A stretch of 64,000 nt of DNA, taken from Chryseobacterium ginsenosidimutans. Its GTDB lineage: Bacteria; Bacteroidota; Bacteroidia; Flavobacteriales; Weeksellaceae. The notes beneath the pieces are model-generated. The model was not told the DNA's origin. It made no database searches and saw nothing but the letters and a program-made list of their open reading frames with translations. The position numbers and the translations under genes were made by a program. Positions 45,323 to 53,937 of this stretch are shown here, in pieces. Numbering within the stretch: the stretch's first letter is position 1; each line of letters opens with the position of its first letter. The stretch lies in NCBI RefSeq assembly GCF_024807225.1, contig NZ_JANUCO010000001.1:3968001-4032000 (forward strand), read 5' to 3'.

Positions 45323-45862
45323 TTAACAGCCGCCTTTTCGGGGGACACGTTGAAAAATTACTTTATTATCCCGTTCTACATATTCGCCCGATATTATTGG
45401 GTATGCATACTTGGGTGCGTGCGATACGTAATGGCTTTTTATAATTATTTTGTCGTTAACTTTCAGGCTCTGCAATTGCTCAAGTTGAGACTTTTCCGGC
45501 TCAAATCTTACAATATAATCGTCACCATTAATCCTGACCATCACTCCGAAACCTAATCTTGAGCCTGGCGGAAGAGAAAGAGAGGTTACAACTGCCTCCA
45601 TATTGGTATAACCTTTAAGATTCTCCCTTATTTTAGCTTCAGCGTCATACACTTTTTTACCTGCAGGAGACGCTTCCCATTTTTTGAACATTATACCGGC
45701 AGGAGTAGCCTCCCATTGTTTCACTGCAGCTTTCTTTTCAGCAGCAGAGAGGGTCTTGGGGATTGATTTTTTAGACGTTTCATTTCTAGTTTCACAATTA
45801 GCAAATACCAGTCCGCTTACCACAACCAGCAGTAAGATCAGCACATAAATAATTTTTTTCAT
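45323..45862 (-). CDS. Exported small protein with a WEATPAG tandem repeat
   Basis: Starting at the ATG at 45862 (MKKIIYVLILLLVVVSGLVF), 179 residues with a signal peptide. A tandem repeat KQWEATPAGIMF / KKWEASPAGKKVY is followed by a strand-rich domain (GVMVRINGDDYIVRFEP, LKVNDKIIIKSHYV, OB-like). Unknown function. It is divergent from the winged-helix regulator at 46001 with a 138-bp common promoter region, so it may be its target. Confidence 0.7.
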   Translation of the reverse strand: MKKIIYVLILLLVVVSGLVFANCETRNETSKKSIPKTLSAAEKKAAVKQWEATPAGIMFKKWEASPAGKKVYDAEAKIRENLKGYTNMEAVVTSLSLPPGSRLGFGVMVRINGDDYIVRFEPEKSQLEQLQSLKVNDKIIIKSHYVSHAPKYAYPIISGEYVERDNKVIFQRVPRKGGC

Positions 45863-46000
45863 GTTTCTTGTAGATTTAATTAATAACATTGTTTATACTC
45901 CTTTTAAAGTTTATGCCTCAAAATTACTTTACTATTTTTCTGCTTGTGCGCTTAAAATTGTAAATAAAAATGTAAACTTTGTAAATAAAAACTTGACACT

Positions 46001-46892
46001 ATGTTTAATAGCAGAAATCTCCTTTCAGGAAAACGCAAATACTTGCTCGGATTCATACTTCTCTCATTTATCTGTGTAATCTATGCAGCTTTCAGCAGTG
46101 AGGATAGTGACGACTTTGACTTTGCCAGAAGGGAAGTTTTGCTCCGCAGAATCGGACATGAAATACTTCTACAGTCGGGTGATCGTACATCAAGAGTCCT
46201 TCCTGTGAAAAAAATTGCAAAAAATGAATATCTGATCAGCTTTGAGAAGGAGATTACTTTTCAACCTGACTCCTTGGTGAATACTACTCAACGTTTGTTA
46301 GCCAAAGACCCATTTACAAATGATTATGTTGTTAATGTACTTAACTGTGGCAACTCCAGTGTAGCTTATGGATACGCTATATCTAAAAATAAACAAGATG
46401 ATATTGTATCCTGTAGAGGAAGAAAGCAACCCGTCGCCTGTTATATGATCAGCATTAAATTCAGACCGACAGGAATAAATATAGTAAAAAATGGATATCT
46501 TCTGGGCGGTCTGTCATTTTTAGCATTTGTTGGTTTTATTTTTTTCAGATCTGCTAAGCCTCGGAAAACTTTACCTGAAAGTCAGCATACAGATATGTTA
46601 ACTTTGGGCTCCGTGTTGTTCGATGCGAAAAACCGTAAGCTTATTAAAAATGAAAATACAATAGAATTGACAGGAACTGAAACTCGTCTGTTACTCATTT
46701 TCGCACTATCTCCTAACGAAACTATAGAGAGAAACCAGGCTGCAAAAAGAGATATGGGAAGATGAAGGTGTTATTGTAGGGCGTAGTCTGGATATGTTTA
46801 TATCAAAACTTAGAAAAAAACTGGAATTTGACCCGAATATCAAAATTGTAGTTATACGCGGAAAAGGATATAAGCTTGAAATTAGCGCTTAG
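46001..46892 (+). pseudogene. Membrane-bound winged-helix transcriptional regulator, frameshifted
   Basis: A transmembrane helix (YLLGFILLSFICVIYAAF, about 14-31), an external domain to about residue 164, a second helix (LLGGLSFLAFVGFIFF), then a C-terminal OmpR/PhoB-type winged-helix domain (LTGTETRLLLIFALSPNETIER...). In the first frame the protein ends early at 46765 (NQAAKRDMGR). At 46730-46736 the plus strand reads AGAAACC (GGTTTCT on the minus strand); removing one A gives ERTRLQKEIWEDEGVIVGRSL and a complete end (KIVVIRGKGYKLEISA, stop at 46892). About 296 residues if repaired: a one-component, ToxR-like regulator with the DNA-binding domain at the C-terminus. Confidence 0.83.
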
Positions 46893-46966
46893 AAATACCA
46901 GGAATATTTATTTGCTGTAATGCGTAATATGGTACAATCAATTAAACGATAAATAAATATATAAAC

Positions 46967-47002
46967 AAAAACCGCTATAGACCTTTGTCCATAGCGGTTT
47001 TA
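46967..47002. terminator. Bidirectional terminator between the regulator and dnaK
   Basis: AAAAACCGCTAT (46967-46978) with ATAGCGGTTTTA (46991-47002), loop AGACCTTTGTCC; A-rich before, T-rich after. Confidence 0.88.
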
Positions 47003-47032
47003 TATGTTTTATTAATTAATACTAATCAATAA

Positions 47033-48925
47033 TTATTTTACTTCTTCGAAGTCTGCATCCTGTACATCTTCTGCACCTCCTGCATTTCCAGCATTTTGTG
47101 CTCCTGCATCTGCACCTTGAGCTCCTCCTGCTGCATACATTTCTTCTGAAGCTGCCATCCAAGCTGCATCAAGAGCTTCAGTTTTAGCTTTCACATCATC
47201 ACCCTTTTTAGCTTCGAAAGCTGCTTTCAATTCTGTGTGAGCTGCTTCGATTGCTGCTTTTTTATCTGCAGACAATTTATCACCAAACTCTTTCAATTGC
47301 TTTTCAGTCTGGAAGATCAATCCGTCAGCTTTGTTGAAAACCTCAACTTCTTCTTTTCTCTTCGCATCAGATGCAGAGTTTTCCTGAGCTTCTTTCTTCA
47401 TTCTTTCGATTTCTTCGTCAGAAAGACCAGAAGATGCCTGAATTTTAATAGTCTGCTCTTTACCAGTACCTTTATCTTTAGCAGAAACGCTAAGGATACC
47501 ATTTGCATCAATATCAAAAGTTACTTCAATCTGAGGAACTCCTCTTTGAGCTGGTGGAATATCTGTTAAGTCAAATCTACCAATTTCTTTGTTGTCGTTG
47601 AACATTGGTCTTTCACCCTGTCCTACTCTGATGCTTACAGCCGGCTGGTTGTCAGAAGCTGTAGAGAATACTTCAGATTTCTTAGTTGGGATCGTTGTAT
47701 TCGACTCAATTAATTTAGTGAAAACAGAACCCATCGTTTCGATACCTAAAGAAAGTGGTGTAACATCTAATAAAAGAACGTCTGTTACATCACCTGTAAG
47801 AACTCCACCTTGGATCGCTGCACCAATTGCTACAACCTCATCCGGGTTTACACCTTTTGAAGCTTTTTTACCAAAGAATTTCTCAACTTCTTCCTGAATG
47901 ATCGGGATTCTTGTAGAACCACCTACCAAAATTACTTCATCGATATCAGAAACTGATAAACCTGCATCTTTCAACGCTTTAGCAACTGGTTCCATAGAAC
48001 GTCTTACTAGAGAATCAGATAATTGCTCGAATTTAGCTTTAGTTAAAGTCTTCACTAAGTGTTTAGGACCTGTAGCTGTAGCTGTAATATAGGGAAGGTT
48101 GATTTCAGTTTGTGGAGAAGAAGACAACTCGATTTTTGCTTTTTCAGCAGCTTCTTTTAATCTTTGTAATGCAATTGCATCAGATTTAAGCTCTACCCCT
48201 TCTTCAGCTTTGAATTCGTCTGCCATCCAATTGATGATCACATCATCAAAATCATCGCCTCCTAAGTGAGTATCTCCGTTTGTAGACAATACTTCAAATA
48301 CACCATCTCCTAAATCAAGGATAGAGATATCGAAAGTACCACCTCCAAGGTCATATACTGCGATCTTCTGATCTTTGTGAGCTTTATCCATACCGTAAGC
48401 CAAAGCAGCTGCAGTAGGCTCGTTGATAATTCTTTCTACTGTAAGACCCGCGATTTCACCAGCTTCTTTTGTAGCTTGTCTCTGTGCATCATTAAAGTAA
48501 GCAGGAACAGTGATTACCGCTCTTGTTACCTCTTGCCCAAGATAATCTTCAGCAGTTTTCTTCATTTTCTGAAGCGTCATTGCAGAAATTTCTTGTGGAG
48601 TATATTCTCTATCGTCGATTTTTACTTTTACCGTGTCATTTGGTCCAGCTACTACTTCGTAAGGTACTCTTGAAATTTCTTTAGCATCTTCTTTAAAGTG
48701 AGTTCCGATAAATCTTTTAATAGAATATACGGTTTTCTTTGGATTCGTTACAGCCTGTCTTTTTGCAGGATCTCCTACTTTTCTTTCACCATCTTCTGTA
48801 AATGCTACGATAGAAGGAGTCGTTCTTTTACCTTCTGCATTAGGGATAACAACAGCATCTTTACCCTCCATTACTGCAACGCAAGAGTTAGTTGTACCTA
48901 AGTCAATTCCAATTATTTTACTCAT
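47033..48925 (-). CDS. dnaK: Molecular chaperone DnaK (Hsp70)
   Basis: 630 residues: [14 protein letters not shown] nucleotide motif at the N-terminus, [25 protein letters not shown], substrate-binding domain, and a C-terminal lid ending in Gly/Ala-rich sequence and [12 protein letters not shown] (the DnaK EEVD-like tail). The start is fixed by the MSKIIGID sequence. Not followed by dnaJ or grpE in this window. Confidence 0.97.
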   Translation of the reverse strand: MSKIIGIDLGTTNSCVAVMEGKDAVVIPNAEGKRTTPSIVAFTEDGERKVGDPAKRQAVTNPKKTVYSIKRFIGTHFKEDAKEISRVPYEVVAGPNDTVKVKIDDREYTPQEISAMTLQKMKKTAEDYLGQEVTRAVITVPAYFNDAQRQATKEAGEIAGLTVERIINEPTAAALAYGMDKAHKDQKIAVYDLGGGTFDISILDLGDGVFEVLSTNGDTHLGGDDFDDVIINWMADEFKAEEGVELKSDAIALQRLKEAAEKAKIELSSSPQTEINLPYITATATGPKHLVKTLTKAKFEQLSDSLVRRSMEPVAKALKDAGLSVSDIDEVILVGGSTRIPIIQEEVEKFFGKKASKGVNPDEVVAIGAAIQGGVLTGDVTDVLLLDVTPLSLGIETMGSVFTKLIESNTTIPTKKSEVFSTASDNQPAVSIRVGQGERPMFNDNKEIGRFDLTDIPPAQRGVPQIEVTFDIDANGILSVSAKDKGTGKEQTIKIQASSGLSDEEIERMKKEAQENSASDAKRKEEVEVFNKADGLIFQTEKQLKEFGDKLSADKKAAIEAAHTELKAAFEAKKGDDVKAKTEALDAAWMAASEEMYAAGGAQGADAGAQNAGNAGGAEDVQDADFEEVK

Positions 48926-49402
48926 AATATTTTATATTTTTTCTAATTTTTAAAATTTTAATTTACAATCAGTATTTCTCAATATTTATACCATTCAAAA
49001 TTTTGTGACAAATTGACATATTTAATACAAAAAACATAGAGCTCATCCTGTTTTCAAAACTAAATAGAAGAGAAATATTTTGCTCTCATCCTGTTTAAAC
49101 ATCGTTTATTTAATGATTGTAGTTTTGTCATTCCTTTAAATAGGCATTAGTATTTTTCATCAATTTTGTCACTTTCTATTTATGGCTTCTTTTATTTCAT
49201 TATTTCTCTCGATTTGATGAAAATTATCAACCAAACCCTTTATTTTTCGTTTGTTTTTAATAACTTTAATTTCTTACAACAAAAAATAAAACCTTCTCGT
49301 CTTCAGGATTATTTGATCTGTTAAAATTTAATCAAATCTTAACGTTGAAAAGCCCTCTGAGATGCGCTGAATGATTATTTTTGATAAATTATAAACTAAC
49401 GA
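48926..49402. other. Gene-free spacer between divergent dnaK and ppk1
   Basis: 477 bp. Two similar words, AGCTCATCCTGTTTTCAAAAC (49040-49060) and GCTCTCATCCTGTTTAAAC (49082-49100), lie 42 bp apart; ATTTGAT and ATCAAAT near 49309-49340 can pair. No CIRCE element (TTAGCACTC-N9-GAGTGCTAA) is visible before dnaK. No ORF I can support. Confidence 0.5.
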
Positions 49403-51475
49403 ATGTCATTACACTTTAATCCGAGAGATATTACATGGCTTGCCTTCAACGAAAGAGTTTTACAGGAAGCGATGGATGAAAATGTGCCTTTGCATCTGAG
49501 AATTCGTTTTCTTGGGATTTTTTCAAATAATTTAGATGAATTTTTCAGAGTGCGGGTTGCCGGATTAAAACGTGCCATGGATTTTAAGGAAAAAGTAATC
49601 GCTGAATCTTTTTATCAGCCACCATCCAAAATTCTTCAGAATATCAATGAAATTGTAATGAGATTGCAGTCGAATTTCGATAAAACCTGGAGGAAAATTC
49701 AGGTCGAAATGGCTGACCAAAGTGTTTCTATTAAAAATTCAAAAAATTTAAGCGCAGGACAAAAAGAGTTTGTCAGAAAATATTTTGATGAAGTGGTAGA
49801 ATCAAATGTAATCCCTATCCTTCTTCATGAAAATACACCGATGCCTTACATGAGAGACAAAAGTCTTTATTTAGGCGTTGCGATGAGAAAAAAAGACTGG
49901 CAATATTCGAGTAATTATGCTATTATTGAAATTCCTTCGCGTTTTGTGGGAAGATTCGTTCTTCTTCCGTCAGAAGATGTTGAAGAAAAAAATGTAATGC
50001 TTTTAGAGGACGTGATTACATTCAATTTGCCCCACATTTTTTCTTATTTCGGGTACGACGAATTTTCTGCCCACGCTTTTAAAGTAACAAAAGATGCAGA
50101 GCTCGATCTTGATAACGATATAAGAACCAATTTCGCAGAAAAAATAGAAAAAGGCTTAAAAAACAGAAGAAAAGGGAAACCTACGAGATTTGTTTTCGAT
50201 AAAGATATGGACAAAGCACTTCTTGAAATGCTTATCCGAAAATTAAATTTAACCAAAAAAGACAGCATCATTCCCGGCGGAAAAATTCATAATTTTAAAC
50301 ATTTCATGGATTTTCCTGATGTTTTCGAAAAATATGAAAGACCCGTGGAAAGAACTTCTTTTACACACCCGGCTTTTGAAAACACCGAAAGAGTGACCGA
50401 TGTTATTCTAAAGCAGGATGTCCTTCTTACCTTTCCTTATCACAAATACAATCCGGTGATCGACCTTCTTCGTGAGGCAGCGATGGATCCGGATGTAAAA
50501 TCTATTCAGATTACCGCCTACCGTTTGGCGAGCAACTCAAAAATTATTAACGCATTGATTTATGCTGCAAGAAACGGTAAAGAAGTAATTGTAATGCTTG
50601 AACTTCAGGCGAGATTTGACGAAGAATCTAATCTTAAATGGAAAGAAATGCTGGAGCCGGAAGGAATCATTGTTTTGGAAGGAATTCCGAATAAAAAAGT
50701 TCATGCCAAGCTTTGCATCATCAAAAAAAGATCACACAACAAAACCATTCAGTATGGTTTCATCAGTACAGGGAACTTCAACGAAAAGACGGCAAGAATC
50801 TACGGAGATCATTTAATAATGACTGCAGATCGTGGAATAATGGCAGATATTAATAAAGTATTCAATGTGCTGAAAAGACCAAAAGAAGATTTTCTGTCAG
50901 TTTTAAGAACCTGCAAAAATCTTATGGTGTGTCCGCAGTTTATGCGTGAAAAAATCGTTCATCATATCGATAAAGAAATTGAGGAAGCTAAGGCGGGAAG
51001 AAAGGCAGAAATGATCATTAAAGCCAATTCTGTAAGTGACAGATCTTTAATTGAAAAATTGTACGAAGCTGCAGAAGCAGGAGTTCATGTGAGAATGATT
51101 GTAAGAGGAATCTATTGCGTTATCAATCAGAAAGAGTTTAAGGAAAAAATAAAAGGCATCAGCATCGTAGACGAATATCTGGAACACGCCAGAGTTATGT
51201 ATTTCTACAACAAAGGTGCAGAAGACATGTATATCTCTTCTGCCGACTGGATGACCAGAAACCTGGATTACAGAATTGAAGCTGCCGCAAAGATCACCGA
51301 TAAAAGCCTGAAGAAAGAATTGAAAGATATTCTCGACATTCAGTTGAAAGATAATGTAAAAGCTCGTATTTTAGACAAAAAATTGAGCAACGAGTACATT
51401 CATAATGATAAAGAAGAATGCCGTTCTCAGATTGAAACATACAGATATTTAAAAGCTAAAACGAACAAAAAATGA
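49403..51475 (+). CDS. ppk1: Polyphosphate kinase 1
   Basis: Makes polyphosphate from ATP. 690 residues: N-terminal HFNPRDITWLAFNERVLQEA, FLGIFSNNLDEFFRVRVAGL, PDVKSIQITAYRLASNSKI, catalytic His in KKVHAKLCIIKK, second phospholipase-D-like half with ARIYGDHLIMT, LEHARVMYFYNKG and WMTRNLDYR. Overlaps the exopolyphosphatase gene by 4 bp, so synthesis and breakdown are encoded in one operon. Confidence 0.95.
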   Translation: MSLHFNPRDITWLAFNERVLQEAMDENVPLHLRIRFLGIFSNNLDEFFRVRVAGLKRAMDFKEKVIAESFYQPPSKILQNINEIVMRLQSNFDKTWRKIQVEMADQSVSIKNSKNLSAGQKEFVRKYFDEVVESNVIPILLHENTPMPYMRDKSLYLGVAMRKKDWQYSSNYAIIEIPSRFVGRFVLLPSEDVEEKNVMLLEDVITFNLPHIFSYFGYDEFSAHAFKVTKDAELDLDNDIRTNFAEKIEKGLKNRRKGKPTRFVFDKDMDKALLEMLIRKLNLTKKDSIIPGGKIHNFKHFMDFPDVFEKYERPVERTSFTHPAFENTERVTDVILKQDVLLTFPYHKYNPVIDLLREAAMDPDVKSIQITAYRLASNSKIINALIYAARNGKEVIVMLELQARFDEESNLKWKEMLEPEGIIVLEGIPNKKVHAKLCIIKKRSHNKTIQYGFISTGNFNEKTARIYGDHLIMTADRGIMADINKVFNVLKRPKEDFLSVLRTCKNLMVCPQFMREKIVHHIDKEIEEAKAGRKAEMIIKANSVSDRSLIEKLYEAAEAGVHVRMIVRGIYCVINQKEFKEKIKGISIVDEYLEHARVMYFYNKGAEDMYISSADWMTRNLDYRIEAAAKITDKSLKKELKDILDIQLKDNVKARILDKKLSNEYIHNDKEECRSQIETYRYLKAKTNKK

Positions 51476-52356
51476 AGATTGCAGCCATAGATATAGGAAG
51501 TAATGCAGCCAGATTGTTGATTAATGAAGTAAAAATTAATAATAAACAGCCCGAATTCATTAAACTTAATCTTTTGAGGATACCTCTAAGATTGGGAATG
51601 GATGTTTTCACCCTTGGAAAAATCGGTGAAGAAAGGGAAAAAATGGTCATCGACTCGATGAAGATTTTCAGCGATTTAATGAAGATTTACAAGGTCGAAC
51701 ATTACAGAGCCTGTGCTACGAGCGCAATGCGTGATGCTGAAAACGGACAAAAAATCATCGAAGAAGTAAAGAAAACTTCGGGAATCAATATCGAAATTAT
51801 TACCGGTGACGAAGAAGCCTCTTTGGTTTTTGAAAACCATATTGCAGAAGGACTCGACAAAGAATTTGCCTATTTATACATCGACGTTGGAGGTGGTTCT
51901 ACGGAGCTTACGTTCTACGAAAACGGAAAAATGAAGTATGAAAAATCTTTCAATATCGGAACGATCCGTTTGCTGAATAATTTGGTAACGCCCGATAACT
52001 GGAAAGATCTTAAAGAAGAAATAAGAATCAATATCAACAGCAAAAAACCAATCGTAGCCATCGGTTCGGGAGGAAACATCAACAAAGTTTTCTCGATGAG
52101 CAAGACCAAAGACGGCAGACCGATGTCGCTGTCTCACCTTAAAAAAGTTCATAAAGAATTCGACGATCTTACCGTTGAAGAAAGAATGACAAAACACAAC
52201 ATGCGCGAAGACAGAGCCGATGTTTTGGCTCATGCTTTGAAGATTTTCAACAATGTGATGACTTGGTCGGAAATCAACAGGATTTTTGTTCCGAAAATAT
52301 CTGTCGCAGACGGATTGATACACAATATCTACAGTCAATTGCACGACAAAAAGTAA
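51472..52356 (+). CDS. Exopolyphosphatase / guanosine pentaphosphatase (Ppx/GppA)
   Basis: 294 residues: KIAAIDIGSNAARLLI at the N-terminus, ACATSAMRDAENG, IITGDEEASLVF, YIDVGGGSTELTFYENGK (phosphate-binding), VAIGSGGNINKV. The short form lacking the C-terminal HD-like domain. Its start overlaps the stop of ppk1 (ATGA). Degrades polyphosphate and/or pppGpp. Confidence 0.93.
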   Translation: MKIAAIDIGSNAARLLINEVKINNKQPEFIKLNLLRIPLRLGMDVFTLGKIGEEREKMVIDSMKIFSDLMKIYKVEHYRACATSAMRDAENGQKIIEEVKKTSGINIEIITGDEEASLVFENHIAEGLDKEFAYLYIDVGGGSTELTFYENGKMKYEKSFNIGTIRLLNNLVTPDNWKDLKEEIRININSKKPIVAIGSGGNINKVFSMSKTKDGRPMSLSHLKKVHKEFDDLTVEERMTKHNMREDRADVLAHALKIFNNVMTWSEINRIFVPKISVADGLIHNIYSQLHDKK

Positions 52357-52376
52357 TTTTACGACATATACATTTC

Positions 52377-52410
52377 AAAACCGGTCATTTTTTGGCTGGT
52401 TTTTGTTTTT
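52377..52410 (+). terminator. Terminator of the ppk1-ppx operon
   Basis: AAAACCGGTCA (52377-52387) with TGGCTGGTTTT (52393-52403): an 11-bp stem with two G-U pairs, TTTTT loop, T-run after. Confidence 0.8.
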
Positions 52411-52483
52411 TAAATCATCAAAAATCTCTATTCTCAATCATTTAAACCCCAAAACGCTCAAACCCAATTTGGAGCTTTTTCCC

Positions 52484-52546
52484 GCTTTCCGTTGCAATCT
52501 TTTTTTTCAAAAAAGGATTTTCTCTACAATCGGGGCTAGGATTTTT
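52484..52546. repeat. Possible dispersed junk element in the 52.4-52.9 kb spacer
   Basis: Words CCGTTGCAATCTTTTT, TTCAAAAAAGGATTTTC and CTACAATCGGGGCTAGG resemble a degenerate sequence I remember from flavobacterial intergenic regions. No copy elsewhere in the window. The remaining 350 bp to 52906 shows nothing I can support. Confidence 0.3.
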
Positions 52547-52906
52547 GTTGTTTTCTCAACATTTCAGAGCTAATTCAACACTTTATTTTTCATCTTGAAT
52601 CTTTTCTACAGCAACTAAAACCTTGACAAGGTTCACTCCATCCTGACAGAATTTCAAAAACCTTTTCAAAAATATAATCACACCCTTCCAAAATGATAAT
52701 ACTTTAATTCATATTTAAAGACATTTCTTCACTTAGAAAAACCCAGTCTACACTTGTTATTACGCTCGAAATGACCAAATTCCATTCAATCTGATAATGC
52801 TAATATGACCCGAAAAAAAATATTCAAAAAAACAGTACAATTTTTGCTATACGTTTAAAGTAAAAGCAAATGACAGAACGTCATCAACAATAATAATAGT
52901 AAAGAA

Positions 52907-53560
52907 ATGAACTCAATAAAAATAATTCTCACAGGAGCAACAGGAATGGTAGGTGAAGGTGTTTTAATGGAATGCCTGGAGAACCCGAACATTTCAGAAA
53001 TTTTAAGTGTAAGCAGAAAACCTTCCGGGAAAAAACATGCGAAGCTTAAAGAATATATTGTCTCAGATTTTCTGCAAATCGATCTTAATGACGAAAATTT
53101 CAAAGGGTATGATGCCGTTTTCTTCTGCGCCGGAATCAGCAGTGTAGGAATGAACGAAGAAGATTACACCAAAATCACTTACGATACCACAATGCATTTT
53201 GCAAAAGCCGTTCTCAATCAAAATCCGGATATGGTGTTCAACTACGTTTCCGGGGCACACACCGACAAGACAGAAAGCGGAAAGCAGATGTGGGCAAGAG
53301 TAAAAGGAAGAACCGAAAATGCATTGAGAAAATTGGGTTTCAAGGCTGCCTATAATTTCCGTCCCGGATTTATGAAACCCGTTGAAGGTCAGGAAAATGT
53401 AAAATGGTTTTTTAAACCTGTTATTTGGATTTTTCCTATGTTATTACCATCAAAATCATTAACTTTACATGAGGTAGGTATAGCAATGATTAACGCAGTA
53501 CAAAAGGGATATCCAACCTCAACATTAGAAATCAAAGACATTAAAAACCTGGCTATATGA
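52907..53560 (+). CDS. NAD(P)-binding epimerase-like protein (NmrA/HTATIP2 group)
   Basis: 217 residues: IILTGATGMVGEGVLMECLE Rossmann motif, FFCAGISSVGM, VFNYVSGAHTDKTESGKQMW, RVKGRTENAL and NFRPGFMKPVEG. Atypical SDR that usually lacks the full catalytic set. Overlaps a 50-residue membrane protein gene (ATGA). Confidence 0.85.
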   Translation: MNSIKIILTGATGMVGEGVLMECLENPNISEILSVSRKPSGKKHAKLKEYIVSDFLQIDLNDENFKGYDAVFFCAGISSVGMNEEDYTKITYDTTMHFAKAVLNQNPDMVFNYVSGAHTDKTESGKQMWARVKGRTENALRKLGFKAAYNFRPGFMKPVEGQENVKWFFKPVIWIFPMLLPSKSLTLHEVGIAMINAVQKGYPTSTLEIKDIKNLAI

Positions 53561-53709
53561 AAGAAATGTTAAAAAGAATTTTTCTGGTTGCTTTTATTTT
53601 ATTGGTTCTGACTGCAATTTCGGGATTTTTTTATCTGCAAAAACATCCCATGGAAGGCAATAAATTCACCGGAAAAAATCTGAACTATTCAAGACAAGTT
53701 TCCAAATAA
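53557..53709 (+). CDS. Small membrane protein (50 aa)
   Basis: 50 codons: MKEMLKRIFLVAFILLVLTA (one transmembrane helix), then GFFYLQKHPMEGNKFTGK. Start overlaps the previous stop by 4 bp, so co-translation is likely. The opening resembles the first helix of larger metal-hydrolase proteins, so a remnant of such a gene is possible; the frame closes cleanly with TAA. Confidence 0.5.
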   Translation: MKEMLKRIFLVAFILLVLTAISGFFYLQKHPMEGNKFTGKNLNYSRQVSK

Positions 53710-53937
53710 GCGGATCAACTTCATAAAAAACAAATGAGCCTTAAGACTTTACTTTGGGTTGATTGATCGCTCTTTATTTTTTACTTTTTCCCTTTTTCGT
53801 TGTTTTGTATTTTCACTATCATACTTTTAACAAAAATCATCAATCGCAACCTATTTATTAATCATTTCTTAAAATTAGCTTAAAATGTTTACAAAGTAGA
53901 AACTTCATTTTTGCATAAATTTAAAGTACGTACAAAA

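Noticed and set aside
48926..49000. CIRCE/HrcA or sigma-32 control of dnaK
   Set aside because: No TTAGCACTC-N9-GAGTGCTAA or sigma-32-like promoter is visible.
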